64,000 bases of DNA, from NCBI GenBank assembly GCA_037179515.1, contig JAXCGZ010015146.1, forward strand, positions 1 to 64,000, given 5' to 3'. Made by a program: the position numbers and the translations under genes. The notes beneath the pieces were generated by a model that searched no databases, had not been told where the DNA came from, and saw nothing but the letters and a program-made list of their open reading frames with translations. Below, piece by piece: positions 40,567 to 52,980 of the stretch (within the stretch, counting starts at the first letter, position 1; every line of letters starts with the position of its first letter). This DNA is from Halocaridina rubra (lineage: Eukaryota > Arthropoda > Malacostraca > Decapoda > Atyidae).

Positions 40567-41022
40567 TCAATACGGCAAACCAGGATGAGCGGTGCGAACG
40601 TGGTTATGAAGATTATTGGCCAAATGGGTTCTGTACAGACAGTGTGGACAACAATACGCTTTCTCCCCAAGGTGGGTTCGAACATGTTTACTCAGGGCAC
40701 TGGAATCCGAGCACCGATAGCTGCAATTAGGACAGGCATAAGGTTTTTCACCAGTGTGTATCCTCACGTGTTTTTTCAGGTCCCCTTTACTAGGTGAAGA
40801 GTACTGGCAAAACTGACAATGATAGATTTGCAAAGGCCCAAGAGACTCTTGGGTTGGTGCTCCAGGAGGATGGCCCACCACAGCCGTTGGTCTTATTGGC
40901 AAGTCTGAGGGAGCGCTCCGGGAAGAAGAGACATCCGCTTGAAGAGGGACGCCAACTTCCTGCGGATGAGTCAAAGTGTCTGACGGGCCCAGTCTCCCAC
41001 CATCAGCTGTCCACGGCCGTCG
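40567..41022 (-). CDS. Alternative terminal exon T7, three C2H2 fingers
   Basis: 151 residues, the longest of the set. Residues 1-66 are a Pro/Ser/Gly-rich, probably disordered linker. Fingers are C69/C72-H85/H89, C97/C100-H113/H117 and C125/C128-H141/H146, joined by HTGEKPY and HLGEKAY; the second linker departs from the canonical TGEKP. It ends PGLPY. The acceptor GCGTCTCTTTGCAG is preceded by GTAATGGAG, a segment also seen before T5 and, slightly changed, T2. The frame enters in phase 0 at CGA (Arg). T8 lies only about 0.8 kb downstream. Confidence 0.87.
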   Translation of the reverse strand, partial: RRPWTADGGRLGPSDTLTHPQEVGVPLQADVSSSRSAPSDLPIRPTAVVGHPPGAPTQESLGPLQIYHCQFCQYSSPSKGDLKKHVRIHTGEKPYACPNCSYRCSDSSALSKHVRTHLGEKAYCCPHCLYRTHLANNLHNHVRTAHPGLPY

Positions 41023-41079
41023 CTGCAAAGAGACGCCTCCATTACACTTCCATGATGGCTTGCCACGTCACTTACAACT

Positions 41080-41860
41080 AAACTAACAAACTGGTAAGTT
41101 TGTCTTTTTAAATTTCAATTACAATAATAATAAGAAACAAATAAGAAACTATGTAACTAGTGCAAATAGCGACGATTTTCAAAATGTAAGCATGAACCAT
41201 CCATAAAAATTCTGTAATTACAAGATTTTGTTTTTAAACAAGAGCAGCAAGGAATATTTTTTTGATAATTTTTCTTCTTAGGGGAATGTCAAAAACATAC
41301 ATACTGTAATTAATAAATTTATAGGTTATAAACAAACAAATAAAAATACAACTAAAATCATAATAGCTTAATAAACTACAGTATATGCTTACTTTGTCAT
41401 ACTGTTAGCATATAGCACATCTTTTTTAAATAGTGAGAAAATAATCAGAGTATTCTCTGAATTAAAATGACACTAATTTATTATGCTTAAGAGTTGAAAA
41501 TACATTAAAAAGAGTTTTATATGCGTAATTTTTCCCATCCCTATATATTTCAATTTAATGAGAATCGCAAAACTAGCATCCCTGAAGAATATTTATGATA
41601 AAAAATAGATATTAAAAATAATCAAAATTTTACATCGTATCATAGCATAAAGGCGCTTGGTTTGCTGTTCAGACTGATCAGTATATTGAAATACGGCAAC
41701 ATTCTCATTCTAAAACGAACCAGGTTTGTTCATGCTGTTATAAACTAGCGTTATTGCCATCGTTACCACAAGGAATGTTTTACAAATAAGTCTAATGATA
41801 CATTTAATAAGATTTTCTCCACACATACACACACACGTTATTAACATTGCACGGGAGAGA
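41080..41860. other. AT-rich spacer
   Basis: No gene or element recognised; poly-A/T-rich throughout. Confidence 0.35.
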
Positions 41861-41861
41861 A

Positions 41862-44150
41862 AATGAAGGATTTTGATTATGGGAGACTTTAAGTATAGAG
41901 ATAATAGATTGGATAAATCTTGACCTACACGGTGGGGAGAACTCATTCGGGGCAAGATTCCTAGATTACGTACAAGGGAATTTCCTGCACCAACATGTAC
42001 TGGAACCAACGCTGCTTGATCTAGTATTCACAGATAATGTGTTGGATATTGAAAAAATTTAGTACGAACCACCAATTGGAAAGAGTGACCACTGTGTGTT
42101 GTTGATAGAGTATATCATCGAAAATGGTCTGCCTGAAAGTATAGGCTCAGAGGACACGAGGAGGAACTATTCAAAAGATTACATCAATATGAATGAGCCT
42201 TTTGCAGTTACTGACTGGAGGACCTTATTTAACAACAAATCAGTAGAAGGAATGTACGACATCTTTTGAGAGGAATATGGAAAGATAGTAGATTATTGCA
42301 AACCTTCTGCCAAAATAGGAGTTATTCATGCCAGATAGAAATGATTCAGTAATGAGTGTAAGAGAGCTAAGGAATGGAGAGACAAATGTTGGAAAAGGTA
42401 TTGGAGGAACAAAAGCATAAATGCCTGGCAGACTTATAAAAGAGCAAGAAATGATTGCCTATTTGAAAGAAGAGAGGCAGAGAGGGACTATGAAAGGGAT
42501 ATCATCAGGAAGGCTAAAGAAAATCCAAAACTTTTCCACAACTATATCAGAGGAAAACTGAAGGTAAAAGAACAAGCTTTTAAACCTAAAGAGAGAGCAA
42601 GGAAGCATCACATAGACAGATGAAGAGATCTGCAAAGAATTGAACAAGGAGTTTCAGTCTGTATTTATAGCAAAAAATACTCCACCCCCTTAGATTGCAT
42701 AGAAAGGAGCTCATGTGCCAGTATTAGAGAACATCATCTTTTCAGCCACAGGGGTATACATAGGGCTGATGGAGTTAGATGCCCATAAAGCTACAGATCC
42801 TGATGTTATGGCCCCTTATGTACTTAAGAAATGCGCTAAATCAATATCAGCAGCTCTATATATCATAGCTGAAAAGTCGCTAGAATCAGGGGAGATTCCA
42901 AGATGCTGGATACAAACGAAAGTGGTACCTATCTTCAAAAAGGGAAGGATGGATACAGCTCTAAACTATAGACCTGTTTCTTTGACCAGCATAGTTTGCA
43001 AAGTTATGGAGAAACTACTAAGAAAATACATCTCTCTTAACTTGGAATCCTTAAACTTTATGTCAGGGAGACAACATGGCTTAAGAGAAAGTAGATCAAC
43101 AGTTACAAACTTATTAGGATTCTATGATGAGGTAAGCCGAATCTTACAGGAAAGTGAGGGCTGGGCAGATTGCATATTCCTAGACTTCCAGAAAGCATTT
43201 GATACAGTCCCACATGAGAATAGGGGGAAATGTCTTGCAATGGTTAAAAACTTACTTTGAAGGAAGGGCACAGAGGGTTAAAGTAAGACATTCAGTGTCT
43301 GAATGGAGAACTTAGTAGCAGAGTTCCACAGAGTTCAGTTTTAGGGCCACTTATATTCCTTGTATATGTAAATGACCTACCAGTCTGTAAATTCATTCAT
43401 GAATATGTTTGCAGATCATGCAAAGATTGTGAAGACAGTATGCAACGAGAACAATGGTAGAGAACTTCGGAAAGACCAAAACAGTTTGCATGAGTGGTCA
43501 GAAAAGTGGCTAATGAAATTCAATACTTCAAAATGTAAGGTAATGAGAATGGGTACAAGTGCAAGAGGGCTCAAGCTTGACTAAGTAGTGGCAGGAGTAG
43601 AACTTCAAAAGACAGAGAATGAGAGAGATCTAGGAGTAAACATACTGGCCTACTTGTTTCCAGAAATGCATATAAATGGCATAGTAAGGGCAGCATATGC
43701 TTTCTTAGCAAATGTAAGGGTAGCCTTCAGGGACTTGGACAAGGAAATGTTCAGAAATATTAATGAAACCTATGTGAGGCCAAAGCTTGAATATGCAGCC
43801 CCCTTTGGGAATCCGCACTTGAAAAAGCACGTACTTATGCTGGATAAAGCTCAAAGACATCCTACAAAACTGGTGCCAGAAATATGTAATCTAAGTTAGA
43901 AGAATTAGGGGGATATGGTGACAGTTTTTAAATTCCTTCATGATTATGACAGAGCAGACAGGGATCGATGTTTTGATATGGCTGGCACTAGAACTAGAGG
44001 TCATAGTGTGAAAACTTCTTTGCAGGATGTAAGGAAGTGCTTTTTTAGTGTAAGAGCAGTTGATGACTGGAATTCGCTAAGCAAGGAGGTAATTAATGCT
44101 AACTCAATCCATAGTTTTAAGGACAAGTATGATAAGTATCACTAGGTACA
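41862..44150 (+). pseudogene. CR1/L2-like non-LTR retrotransposon, 5'-truncated and decayed
   Basis: Plus-strand pieces in family order. 41870-42060 gives IMGDFKYRDNRLD and FLDYVQGNFLHQHVLEPTLL, the end of an AP-type endonuclease. 42715-43260 gives the RT fingers/palm (VVPIFKKG, NYRPVSLTSIVCKVMEKLL, FLDFQKAFDTVPH). At about 43408 the RT active site reads MFADHAK where F-A-D-D is expected, so the second catalytic Asp is lost. 43588-43899 gives the RT thumb (DLGVNI, RPKLEYAAPF, AQRHPTKLVPE), and 43915-44145 the C-terminal end (FKFLHDYDRAD, FFSVRAVDDWNSLSKEVI). Stops and frameshifts separate the pieces. CR1/L2 placement is by motif recall only. Confidence 0.8.
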
Positions 44151-44204
44151 AAATGGAACTGATCAGGAGATGGGAAGTTACGAGCTTGGTGCTCTTTCCC
44201 GTAA

Positions 44205-44460
44205 GCATAATTAGGTCATTACACATGCCTCATTCCACCTTGTAAGAGGGGTGACCGAGCCAAGAAATGCGCAGTCACCATGATCCGTTCACACCTCAAC
44301 CACTCCTCTCTTTCCACTATGCTGGGTCATCCACAAGGTAGGTGGGCTAGGATATTCTACAATGAGCCCGACAGCCGCAGCTGGTTTCCCCCCACCCGCT
44401 TCATCTCATGGTAACTCCCCTCACACCCGTCCACCACACCCTGAGCTAGCAGGTGCGAGA
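44205..44460 (+). repeat. Dispersed repeat family A copy
   Basis: Contains CCACCTTGTAAGAGGGGTGA, GCTGGGTCATCCACAAGGTA and TTTCCCCCCACCCGCTTCAT. Confidence 0.55.
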
Positions 44461-44559
44461 AATCCCTTTGGGCCGCATCATAACACGCACACACATATAC
44501 ATTTGACAGAGTAAGAAGTGAGGAAGCTATGGCAGAAAATGGATAGTGGAAAATAGCTG

Positions 44560-44840
44560 TCTGATGAGTCAGACCATAAAACGCTGAACTGGTTTGGACA
44601 CATGGATAGAATGAATGAGAAACAACTTGCAAAGAGGGCTTGGCGAGCATAAATAAGTGCAGTAAGGATGAGATGAAAAGAGCATTTGGGTGATGCACAT
44701 CCTGTCAGTACAGCAGTGTAGAGAAGCAAGACATAAGAATGACTGGAGAGACTGCGAACAAGTGACGCAGGCCAAAAGGATTTCCCTACATCTGCTTAGT
44801 GCAACACCCTGGCAATCTCTCCTTATTTTGTCCTTGTTGA
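44560..44840 (+). pseudogene. LINE 3'-end fragment
   Basis: Plus strand encodes LNWFGHMDRMNEKQLAKRAW in a frame with stops, followed by NDWRDCEQ. This is the short C-terminal GH(V/M)xRM...W motif seen at the end of many animal LINE reverse transcriptases. Both ends are undefined. Confidence 0.5.
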
Positions 44841-44899
44841 AAATCAACAGATTAAACAAATGAATCCTAGTTGCCAATGTTATTTTGTTATAATTGTGA

Positions 44900-46270
44900 G
44901 CACCTAGCTAGTTTCTGCAGGGCACACTGTTATGCTTTATGATTATAAAAAGAAAAAAATAGGAAAGAGCTTTTAAAAAATTCCAGAAAGCTTCAATATA
45001 TAATTTATTTACATTATCACATTACATTACAACATAATACATTAGACTTTGGATATGGTCATTGTGACTTCTCATTATTAAAACACAAGGTCTTCTTCTT
45101 TACAACTTATATTGGAAAACTCAGCATCTTATAACACTCACTCTTCTTATGCAGCAAATTATGACATTTCATTTGCACAGAGTAGTTTAAGTTACAGCAT
45201 ATACAGAATTTACATAAATTTAGTGTGTGATAGATACCTATAAGTTTATGGAGGCATTCACCCCTACATAATAATGAGTCCAACTGTCCCGTATCTGGGA
45301 TCAAGAGCTAAAATCTAACTAAAAGTAACTATGAAGTGAGGGAGAAGTGACGTAGCAGTGGCAGTTTAACGGGGGAATGGAACAGTGACAGTAATACAAT
45401 GGCAAGCTACTGTTTTTTCGGTTTATCCGGGCCAAACTTTTAACCCTAATTGAGAGAGACAATTCTGCTCCCATCTTACAAACTAATTTATGGTGGAAAC
45501 AAGCTGTCTATGTTACAGCTTTATCATTAGTTACTAGTAGTTTTTTACTTCATAGTACAATAAGTAGCTTAATATGCCAACAACACTGATATGCAACCCA
45601 ATTGAAAACATTACTTGATTGGCAATGTAAATAACAGACATGAATGCGCATGACCAGGGGGCACATTGGCAATACAGTAATGTTCTTTAGGGATATATTA
45701 GTGTTATATTTCAAATTTACAAAGTCAAGAACAAGAAGGAGATTTATATGTAAAGTTCATACTCAAGCACAAGGGATAAAGTGAGTACAGTACTACATAA
45801 ATATATCCCCAGTGTGTGTAAAGTTCAGATTGGTTCTCGATAGTTTTTAGTAGAGCAGTCAAAGAGAACCTATGTAAAGAGGCTGTTAGTGTCATGGGTT
45901 CGAATCCCAACCATAGGCAGTTCTAGTTTTTCACGTATATTCTACTTTTTCATTTATTTTCTACTACATCATATAACACAAACAGTTACAAAAGTTAAGG
46001 TTATTTTTCTTCACTGTTCTTATAAAGAGAAAAAAATGAGAAATTTCGAAGTTTGAAAAGATTTTGTGCAATAAAGATAAATATATTCACCCTAATTTAA
46101 TTAATCATTTATGTTTGTGTGTGTGTATGTGTGACAAGGAACTTACTAAAGTTCGACAGGTACAGTCAAAACAAGAGAATCTAAGGCTGACTTTGTAAAA
46201 GCAAAACATCCTACAATCAAATATTGTAAAGAAAACTTCTAATCTCTACTAAGTATTACAAATTCTCTTT
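44900..46270. other. AT-rich spacer with a tRNA-like remnant
   Basis: No gene recognised. At 45845-45915 AGTAGAGCAGTCAAAGAGAA and GGGTTCGAATCCC (B-box consensus) suggest a tRNA-derived remnant, without pairing ends. Confidence 0.35.
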
Positions 46271-46274
46271 ACAA

Positions 46275-46475
46275 GGGTCACTAATGGTTAAAGGTCTCAA
46301 ATTAAAGGCAGAGGCAAGGACAGTGTTAGCACAGAGCCCGACTATATACCTACCATATAGCCAGGACCCAAACTCCCTTTCGTATCACATGGGTCAAGTA
46401 ATCTCCAGGTAAGGGCTGAATAATCAGGTAGACCTATAGGAAATCACTGGCCCCTCCCAATTCATTACCAACTTT
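46275..46475 (+). repeat. Dispersed repeat family C copy
   Basis: GGTTAAAGGTCTCAAATTAA through CTGAATAATCAGGTAGACCT, closely matching 39.84-40.03 kb. Confidence 0.65.
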
Positions 46476-46515
46476 AATCAGTAACAACATGAGACAGTGA
46501 AAGCTAATCCAACTC

Positions 46516-46872
46516 TTACTGCAAGAGTGGTGCTCTGTGGTTAAATTTGTAATGGCTCTTTAAATTACTAGGATCCCCTGTGGAATATAAACAAATGTCA
46601 CAACGGAAAGGCCGCTCCCCCGTGTGCGTGCGTATGTGCTTGTTCATGTTAAACTTTTTCTGGGACACGTGCTGACAATAGGGGCACTTGTGAAGACGAG
46701 ACGGGCGAGACGTTTCCTGGCATTGAGAGGAAGATAGGGACTGTGTCCATGGGGTGGCAGCCAGGGGTGGGAGTACACGGTCGGTGGGAGGACGCTGGGC
46801 AGAGGTGGAGGAGGAGGACAAGGAGGAACCAATCACTGCACCAAACACATCGCTCAGGCTACTGCTTCTACA
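46516..46872 (-). CDS. Alternative terminal exon T6, two C2H2 fingers
   Basis: 118 residues. The first 60 are Ser/Thr/Pro-rich linker. Finger 1 is C63/C66-H79/H83 (CPYCQHVSQKKFNMNKHIRTH) and finger 2 is C91/C94-H107/H112, with an HTGERPF linker and a six-residue tail. Finger 2 contains TGDPSNLKSH, shared with T12. The acceptor CTCTCTTTTCAG enters in phase 0 at TGT (Cys). Open frame continues upstream into the intron to 46935, but the splice site and the change in composition mark 46872 as the exon start. Confidence 0.86.
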   Translation of the reverse strand, partial: CRSSSLSDVFGAVIGSSLSSSSTSAQRPPTDRVLPPLAATPWTQSLSSSQCQETSRPSRLHKCPYCQHVSQKKFNMNKHIRTHTGERPFRCDICLYSTGDPSNLKSHYKFNHRAPLLQ

Positions 46873-46999
46873 CTGAAAAGAGAGAGGCACACCTGATTCA
46901 GTGAGGGATTGATGCCAGTTCTCTCCTTCACCCAATTTAATGCCAGTTACAAGTATAGTACAAGCAATAGAGAGAATGAGTTATTTGTTTCCTGTGACG

Positions 47000-47590
47000 T
47001 CATATCTCTCTCCACTGGCAGGGAGGGTCAAACTATAGCAAAGTATTTTAAGAGGCATAGCTTAAATACCCATTTCAATCTCCGTGAGGAAAGGGGTTGT
47101 CAAGCCCTGGTCCCCTATTTCTTAGTTGCATTTTATAAAACGAATAAAATTGAGAGGGATAAGTTTACTTTAGCGAATTAAGTAATCACATGTTAATCTG
47201 GTTCATTGTTCATAAATCACATCACAACACTGCAAACTAACATGGGCAGCAAATTTATTGTGAAATTAAATCAATTATAACGAAGACAATTGAGCAAATT
47301 ATATTTCTCAAAAAGCTACAGGGAAAAATCTTCAGTTAAGAATTATTGTATGTATACATCTGAAATAGGATTCTCGATATTCATAAAAATGACATACATC
47401 TTGACAGTAGTCATTACTCTGCTACTGCAATGACCAATAGCTAGGAAGAGTTAATACGCATATATTAGAAAGCACTTTATCTCAAGCACTAGTTTTAATT
47501 TCACAGTTCATTACCAATCTACAAATAATGATAAACCAAGGATACTATGAATATAAATATGAATAAAACTATACTATAAATCATCAAATC
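47000..47590. other. AT-rich spacer between T5 and T6 side
   Basis: No recognised gene or element in this upstream flank of T6. Confidence 0.3.
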
Positions 47591-47594
47591 ATTT

Positions 47595-47825
47595 GGCTTC
47601 TCCCATCAGGGGTTGTCACAATGGATAAATCGTCTTCATATCACCCTATTCCCTGTGTCCTCCCTCATCACACCATACAATCTCATGTCCTCCCTCACCA
47701 ATCCATGAACCTCCTCTTTGGCCTACCTCTCCCACTCCTGCCTAACAGCTCCATCCTCAGCATCTTCTCCCAACGAATTTCTCATGCCTCCATTAGCACA
47801 TGTCCAAATCATATAAATATGAATG
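47595..47825 (-). pseudogene. LINE 3'-end fragment (RTE-like), inverted
   Basis: Minus strand encodes GHVLMEA, a stop, then KMLRMELLGRSGRGRPKRRF followed by MDW with further stops. It is the same C-terminal LINE motif as at 49590-49880, in opposite orientation. Confidence 0.6.
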
Positions 47826-48489
47826 TAAGTATAATATATAAGCATGAATACTTAAGGTCTTGGAGCAAGAGAAAAAATAATAAAATCATATTTAATCAAC
47901 TGTAATATCTAATCAATTATTTAAATCAAAGAAGGAACATCCAAAGGATATTACTTGGTAAAATGTAAGATGAGACATGACATTAAATGATTACTTGCTT
48001 TATTCAGTAACAAACATGTAGTACAATAAACATTATGGGAAACAACTTTTCATAATACAAATGCTCTTTTTTGGTAATTCTAATTCAAGGACAGCAGAAA
48101 ATATATACAAGGCCCCCTTTAAAGGAAATTCCTGGAAGGACTGGGGGGGTTTCTGAGCTGTATATGGATATACCATATTCACATTAAGGTATATACATAA
48201 CAGAACAATCAAGAATATGGAATACTACTACTCACAGAAATGCAATTTCATTCATGTACACACATATCGATTCATACACCAATAAGTAACGACATTGGCC
48301 TGTTCGTTTGACTACAAATGAAGGACTTCCACAACATACCTTGAAAAATATAATGACCAGAAAAGAAATGCGACTAGAGCGAGGGCTAGTTTGTCGTTAT
48401 TGAAAAATTGAAGCTAATACTTTACAAGTTACAACCGACCACGAGCCATATTCCTTTGGTTATGAAAATACTTGTTGAAGGAACTATAA

Positions 48490-48813
<324 letters not shown>

Positions 48814-49198
48814 TCACACCACTACAGTAAATTCTTTCAAAACATCTAACAATTTCTATTCAAAGCAAGCAATCACCAATTAATCATTCATTTACACAAT
48901 ACAGTACGACAATAAGTTTCTCGGTATTTCATATGGAAAAATGAAGAAAATGAGTGCACTTAAAGAGAGATATGCAAAAAGACGGAATAGCTTAGGTCCT
49001 ATATATAAAAGTTATTAGGTAGCGTGAATGTCTTTGATATTTGGTACAATTCTAGAATAATTGCAAGATTCCATTAGCTATGTTTCATAAAAATTTTCTG
49101 AAAACCTAACATCTTAGGTACATGCTTTTTCAAACATACTCGATAAGTCATGGTAAATTGATCTATGGTAGTTCTCCTTGCAAATGGGAACAAGAAAA

Positions 49199-49414
49199 CT
49201 AAGCAACAGGATGATGTTTCTTAATATGCTTCTGCAAGTTACTACTATCCGACGAGCGATAGGGGCATCTGCGACACATATAAGGTTTTTCCCCAGTGTG
49301 TGTCCGAAGGTGAGTCTTGAGGTGATCGCTGCGACTGACGCTACGGCCGCAGATGGGGCAAATCACCGGTCGCCCACCCAACACCCGCCCAGAGAACATC
49401 TGCCGAGTCACCCA
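49199..49414 (-). CDS. Alternative terminal exon T4, two C2H2 fingers
   Basis: 71 residues, the shortest of the set: an 18-residue linker with WVTRQ at its start, finger 1 C19/C22-H35/H39, HTGEKPY linker, finger 2 C47/C50-H63/H67 (or H68), then PVA and stop. Only 430 bp separate it from T5, the smallest gap in the array, and the two exons look like a tandem duplicate. The acceptor GGGTCTCTTTGCAG enters in phase 0 at TGG. The ORF-opening ATG two codons upstream is part of the intron acceptor (TTGCAG), so it is not a start. Confidence 0.88.
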   Translation of the reverse strand, partial: WVTRQMFSGRVLGGRPVICPICGRSVSRSDHLKTHLRTHTGEKPYMCRRCPYRSSDSSNLQKHIKKHHPVA

Positions 49415-49589
49415 CTGCAAAGAGACCCAATACTATCACTACCTAGCACACAACTGGAGCTTTTTAAATAGAACAAAAACATCCACAAAGGAGAAACAAA
49501 ACGTACTATTAGTTAGCAACACTTAAAGAGCGCTCTAGCTACTGAACTCACTGATGAATAAGAGTATTTAATACTCCTGCAGTTTTCTT

Positions 49590-49900
49590 TGGGTATGCCA
49601 AGGATGGACAGGATGAAGAATGAGTATAATAGAGGGACAGTGCATGAAGGACGGTATTGGGACACAAATGAGAAGGTGACACTGAGATGGTGTGAGCATA
49701 TGATGAGGAAGGATGAGGAGCATGTTAGGAGAAGGTTGCTGGGGATGGACCTGGTAGGTCAAAGAGGAGGTTTATGGGAGTGATAAAGGGAGACATGAGG
49801 CTGTGGTGTGAGGGAGGAGGAGGAAGGGAATGATGTGAGATGGTGACAAGTGATCTGCTCATTTGCCCCTGACAGGAGAAGCCAAAATTTTTGATGATGA
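49590..49900 (+). pseudogene. LINE 3'-end fragment (RTE-like)
   Basis: Plus strand encodes DRMKNEYNRGTVHEGRYWDT and TLRWCEHMMRKDEEHVRRRL with LGMDLVGQRGG, then in another frame VIKGDMRLWCEG. The element ends with ...GACAGGAGAAGCCAAAATTT and a GATGATGATG simple tail, typical of an RTE-type LINE end. Confidence 0.7.
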
Positions 49901-50139
49901 TGAAAGTGACAGTTGAATTCAATTAACATATCAGCAACAGTTTCAAAATTAGAACTTTACAAAGAAATAAAAATGGAAAATTAGGAGATAACAATGAAGA
50001 AGAAACAACGAAAATGCAAAGATAATTTAAAAACAACAATTTTGCTGTTCTTGCTCCTCTAGTGGCAAATGATCACTAAATATTATGAAGTCTTTATTTA
50101 ATCTCAAGTTTGTGGGAGATTGAGTGTACCATTATATGT

Positions 50140-50295
50140 GTCATAATTAGTTCCCATAAACGGGGGTGGATACAGAATGGTTACAGCAGGGGGATTAAGA
50201 CTTGATGCCCTTACTAACTTCTGTCAGTGGGATTGAGGTAGTATCAATTGCATTTCAACTCGTGTGCAATACCTCTAAGCCACCGCGTCTCCCTA
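50140..50295 (-). repeat. SINE family B, inverted
   Basis: Reads AGTTCCCATAAACGGGGGTG, GGGGGATTAAGACTTGATGC and ends AAGCCACCGCGTCTCCC, the inverted tRNA-like head. Confidence 0.65.
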
Positions 50296-50319
50296 GCAGG
50301 AGAATAAGAGATAAAAATC

Positions 50320-50430
50320 AGTTTTACATCATGGACTCCCTTTTCCACAAAGGGCTACGACAATGCCTTCTTGCGAAGGACTTTAGTTTTGGCCAATGTG
50401 GCTGCTACTTGAGTGAATACCCTTGAACAA
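50320..50430 (+). repeat. Dispersed repeat family D copy
   Basis: CAGTTTTACATCATGGACTC ... GCGAAGGACTTTAGTTTTGG is repeated at 60378-60490. Confidence 0.65.
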
Positions 50431-50514
50431 TGTAAATATAGTCAAATAAACTTCCTAGACAAATACAAAATTTTTTTTTCTGGTGAAGAAAAGACGTAAG
50501 CCAAACATTAAAAA

Positions 50515-50690
50515 AAGAAAATCCAATAGCAATCCCCCTTATTATCCATCAAAGAGCAATCCTTTTTATTATCCTTCTTGTTATCCATCACTGAACAATC
50601 TTTCTTATTATCCAGGACAGAGTAATCCTTCTTATCTATCAGGAAAAATTATATTGTTACCCATCATAAAGTACCCTTCACCAATACACA
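50515..50690 (+). repeat. Imperfect minisatellite
   Basis: About six irregular units like AGCAATCCTTCTTATTATCC with ATCA spacers. Confidence 0.6.
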
Positions 50691-50904
50691 TTCTTCTCAA
50701 CGACTCATTTACCTTCGCGAAACACACTCCACTTAAATGAAATTTCTATGATGATACAACTGTTGTCCCACACTCATAGATGTTTGCATTCTATTAACAA
50801 ATATACTGTGTAATGAAGGTTAACACCATCCCACATTGTAGTACGATGATAACATTTAATTTTCTTAAAATGTTTGCCAAGGGTTGGTAAGACACTGCAA
50901 TAAA

Positions 50905-51110
50905 CAGACACACATACATAATGGCCACAATCACCCTTGTAAAGGGGATGGCTGAGTCAAAGCACACATTCATCAGAAGCTAATGTACCTCAAGCACTAC
51001 TCTTAGCTCCTTTGGGATAAAGAGTTGCCACAATCTCCCCCCACCATTCTCTAGGGTCTTCCACAAAGAAAAGGGGCAAGGTTTTTCTGCCATGAGGCCT
51101 GACAGCTGCT
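50905..51110 (+). repeat. Dispersed repeat family A copy, near complete
   Basis: Reads AATGGCCACAATCACCCTTG, GTACCTCAAGCACTACTCTT, TTTGGGATAAAGAGTTGCCA and GTTTTTCTGCCATGAGGC; collinear with 58268-58465. Confidence 0.65.
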
Positions 51111-51167
51111 TATATAAAATTATCACATAAAAGTGTTTCAAATGCATATGCTTACAAATAATATTTT

Positions 51168-51530
51168 TTACGTAGGTCTGAGAGTGCTGCTTTTCAAAGG
51201 AGGGCAAGACCTCTTCAAATGAACTGCTTGATGTCTTTTCATAGAACTTGCGTCTTTGCAGCGGAAGTCGCAAAAGCGACAGGAGTAAGGCATTTCTCCA
51301 GTGTGCGTGCGTATGTGCCTCTTCAGGTTCGAACTCAAACGGGTCGTGTACGAACAGTACGGACAAGTATTGGAAAAAGTCGAAGCTTCGTTATTGTGAA
51401 ACGAATTTCCTACGATATTCAGATGATCTCCATATTGGCCGTGGATGTTCATTTGAGATTCCTGGATGTTTGTAAGCATATCTGGACCTTGCTGCGCATT
51501 GTTCGTTTCCCATGCCGTACTGCTTGCCCA
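51168..51530 (-). CDS. Alternative terminal exon T3, two C2H2 fingers
   Basis: 120 residues. The linker (1-52) is Asn/Gln/Ser-rich. Finger 1 is C56/C59-H72/H76 and finger 2 C84/C87-H100/H104, with an HTGEMPY linker in which Met replaces the usual Lys/Arg. A basic/Pro/Ser tail (LKRSCPPLKSSTLRPT) follows. The acceptor ATGCTCTTTGCAG enters in phase 0 at TGG. The frame is open 38 codons further upstream, but that stretch holds the polypyrimidine tract. The exon is directly preceded, 110 bp upstream in transcription, by a TC/TA/GA hairpin tract. Confidence 0.87.
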   Translation of the reverse strand, partial: WASSTAWETNNAQQGPDMLTNIQESQMNIHGQYGDHLNIVGNSFHNNEASTFSNTCPYCSYTTRLSSNLKRHIRTHTGEMPYSCRFCDFRCKDASSMKRHQAVHLKRSCPPLKSSTLRPT

Positions 51531-51641
51531 CTGCAAAGAGCATAACTCTGCTTTAGAAACACACAACCTCCGGGTGTTATAAGGAACTGTACTGACTTTA
51601 GGACCGCATATTGTTACTGTGTGCAACTGCTTAAAATTCCT

Positions 51642-51765
<124 letters not shown>

Positions 51766-51779
51766 AATAAATGCCTTTA

Positions 51780-52980
51780 AAAACACTGGAATAGCAAAAT
51801 TTTTCAATACATTTGGACATCTTCTCTTTGTACCAGTGTGTTCTCTTTTATATCATTTTTATTTCAAAACACCACATCTCCCAGCAGCGACCCAAGAAGC
51901 CTAAAAATTATTTGGAAATGGCCGGCCCCAAATATTCAATTCCTCATTGCGACAATGTGAAAATAAAAGTGAAGTAACTTTTTTCCCCAACATCATTGAT
52001 AAAATACTGTACTATACTGTGTGCACATATGTACTTGCATTAGTTCGTGTGTACACAAAGTACACTATTTGACAAATTCTTTGTGTAATAGCACAAGAAA
52101 CCTGATCGTGAGATAAAACTTTATCTATGAAGTAAAAGAACACATTCTGAAACCAAATGCATATACCAACAAACTACAAAGTGATAATGGCCTAACATTT
52201 TGCTATATACTGTACAGAGACTAGATGCATGTATTTATTCTTTTCTCTTCTCGGAGTACTATCCATCTTTATAACTTTTACAATTTTCAAGAGTTTTAAT
52301 TTTCACTTGAAGATTCAAAACTTTTAGCTAGGTTTCATGAAATGATCTTTTCTTAACTCTTGCTAAGTACAAAGAGAGGGTAAAATCTGTCCCAAACTTG
52401 CCGACTCTGTTATTGCAGTTCCAGGTCATTGCTTAATTGAATTGTTATCTACAAAAGTGGGGTAAGTGACCTGAAAGTCCAAGTTTAGTAGTCACTTGCC
52501 CTGCAAATGGTGCATATAGTCCTTTAGAGTCCATTTTGAAAAAAACTGCCTCAAAATGAGATCAAAAGGTATTCAAACTAAATAATCTCAAACTATATAC
52601 AAAATTGGACTACACTGTCCCTTTTCAAACATCCCTACAGTTGGGGGGCAAGTGCAAAAATGCAAAAGAAAGCATTAACCAATAAGGAACCAGGATTTGT
52701 CAGCCATCTTGGGACATTATTTAATCACCACCTTTTTCCTCCCTGCTCACACATTCCACAGTCAAGAGCGCCTCATACAGTAATTTCACCCACTTTTTTT
52801 TTTTTTTTTTATGACAGTGACCTCACTTGTGCAGGGAGTGCCTTAATTTGGAAATACGTACGTGATAGAGTGGTAGAACGTTCAATGTCTCAAAAACTTT
52901 TAAACAGGGACTATCTACAGTACATAAAAGTACTTCATATAATTATCATTAATAAGCATATGTAGGACATGTTGTAAACA
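51780..52980. other. Spacer without recognised gene
   Basis: AT-rich; a poly-T run at 52792-52809. Nothing else identified. Confidence 0.3.

Noticed and set aside
45845..45915. tRNA gene on the plus strand
   Set aside because: Only the B box GGGTTCGAATCCC is good; no complete cloverleaf could be drawn.
47621..47905. Plus-strand frame of 94 codons rich in Pro, His and Leu
   Set aside because: It is antisense to a LINE C-terminal fragment (RGRPKRRF on the minus strand).
51219..51545. Plus-strand frames antisense to T3 (similar ones at T2, T4, T10, T11)
   Set aside because: Shadow frames of the finger exons; C2H2 coding often leaves the antisense frame open.
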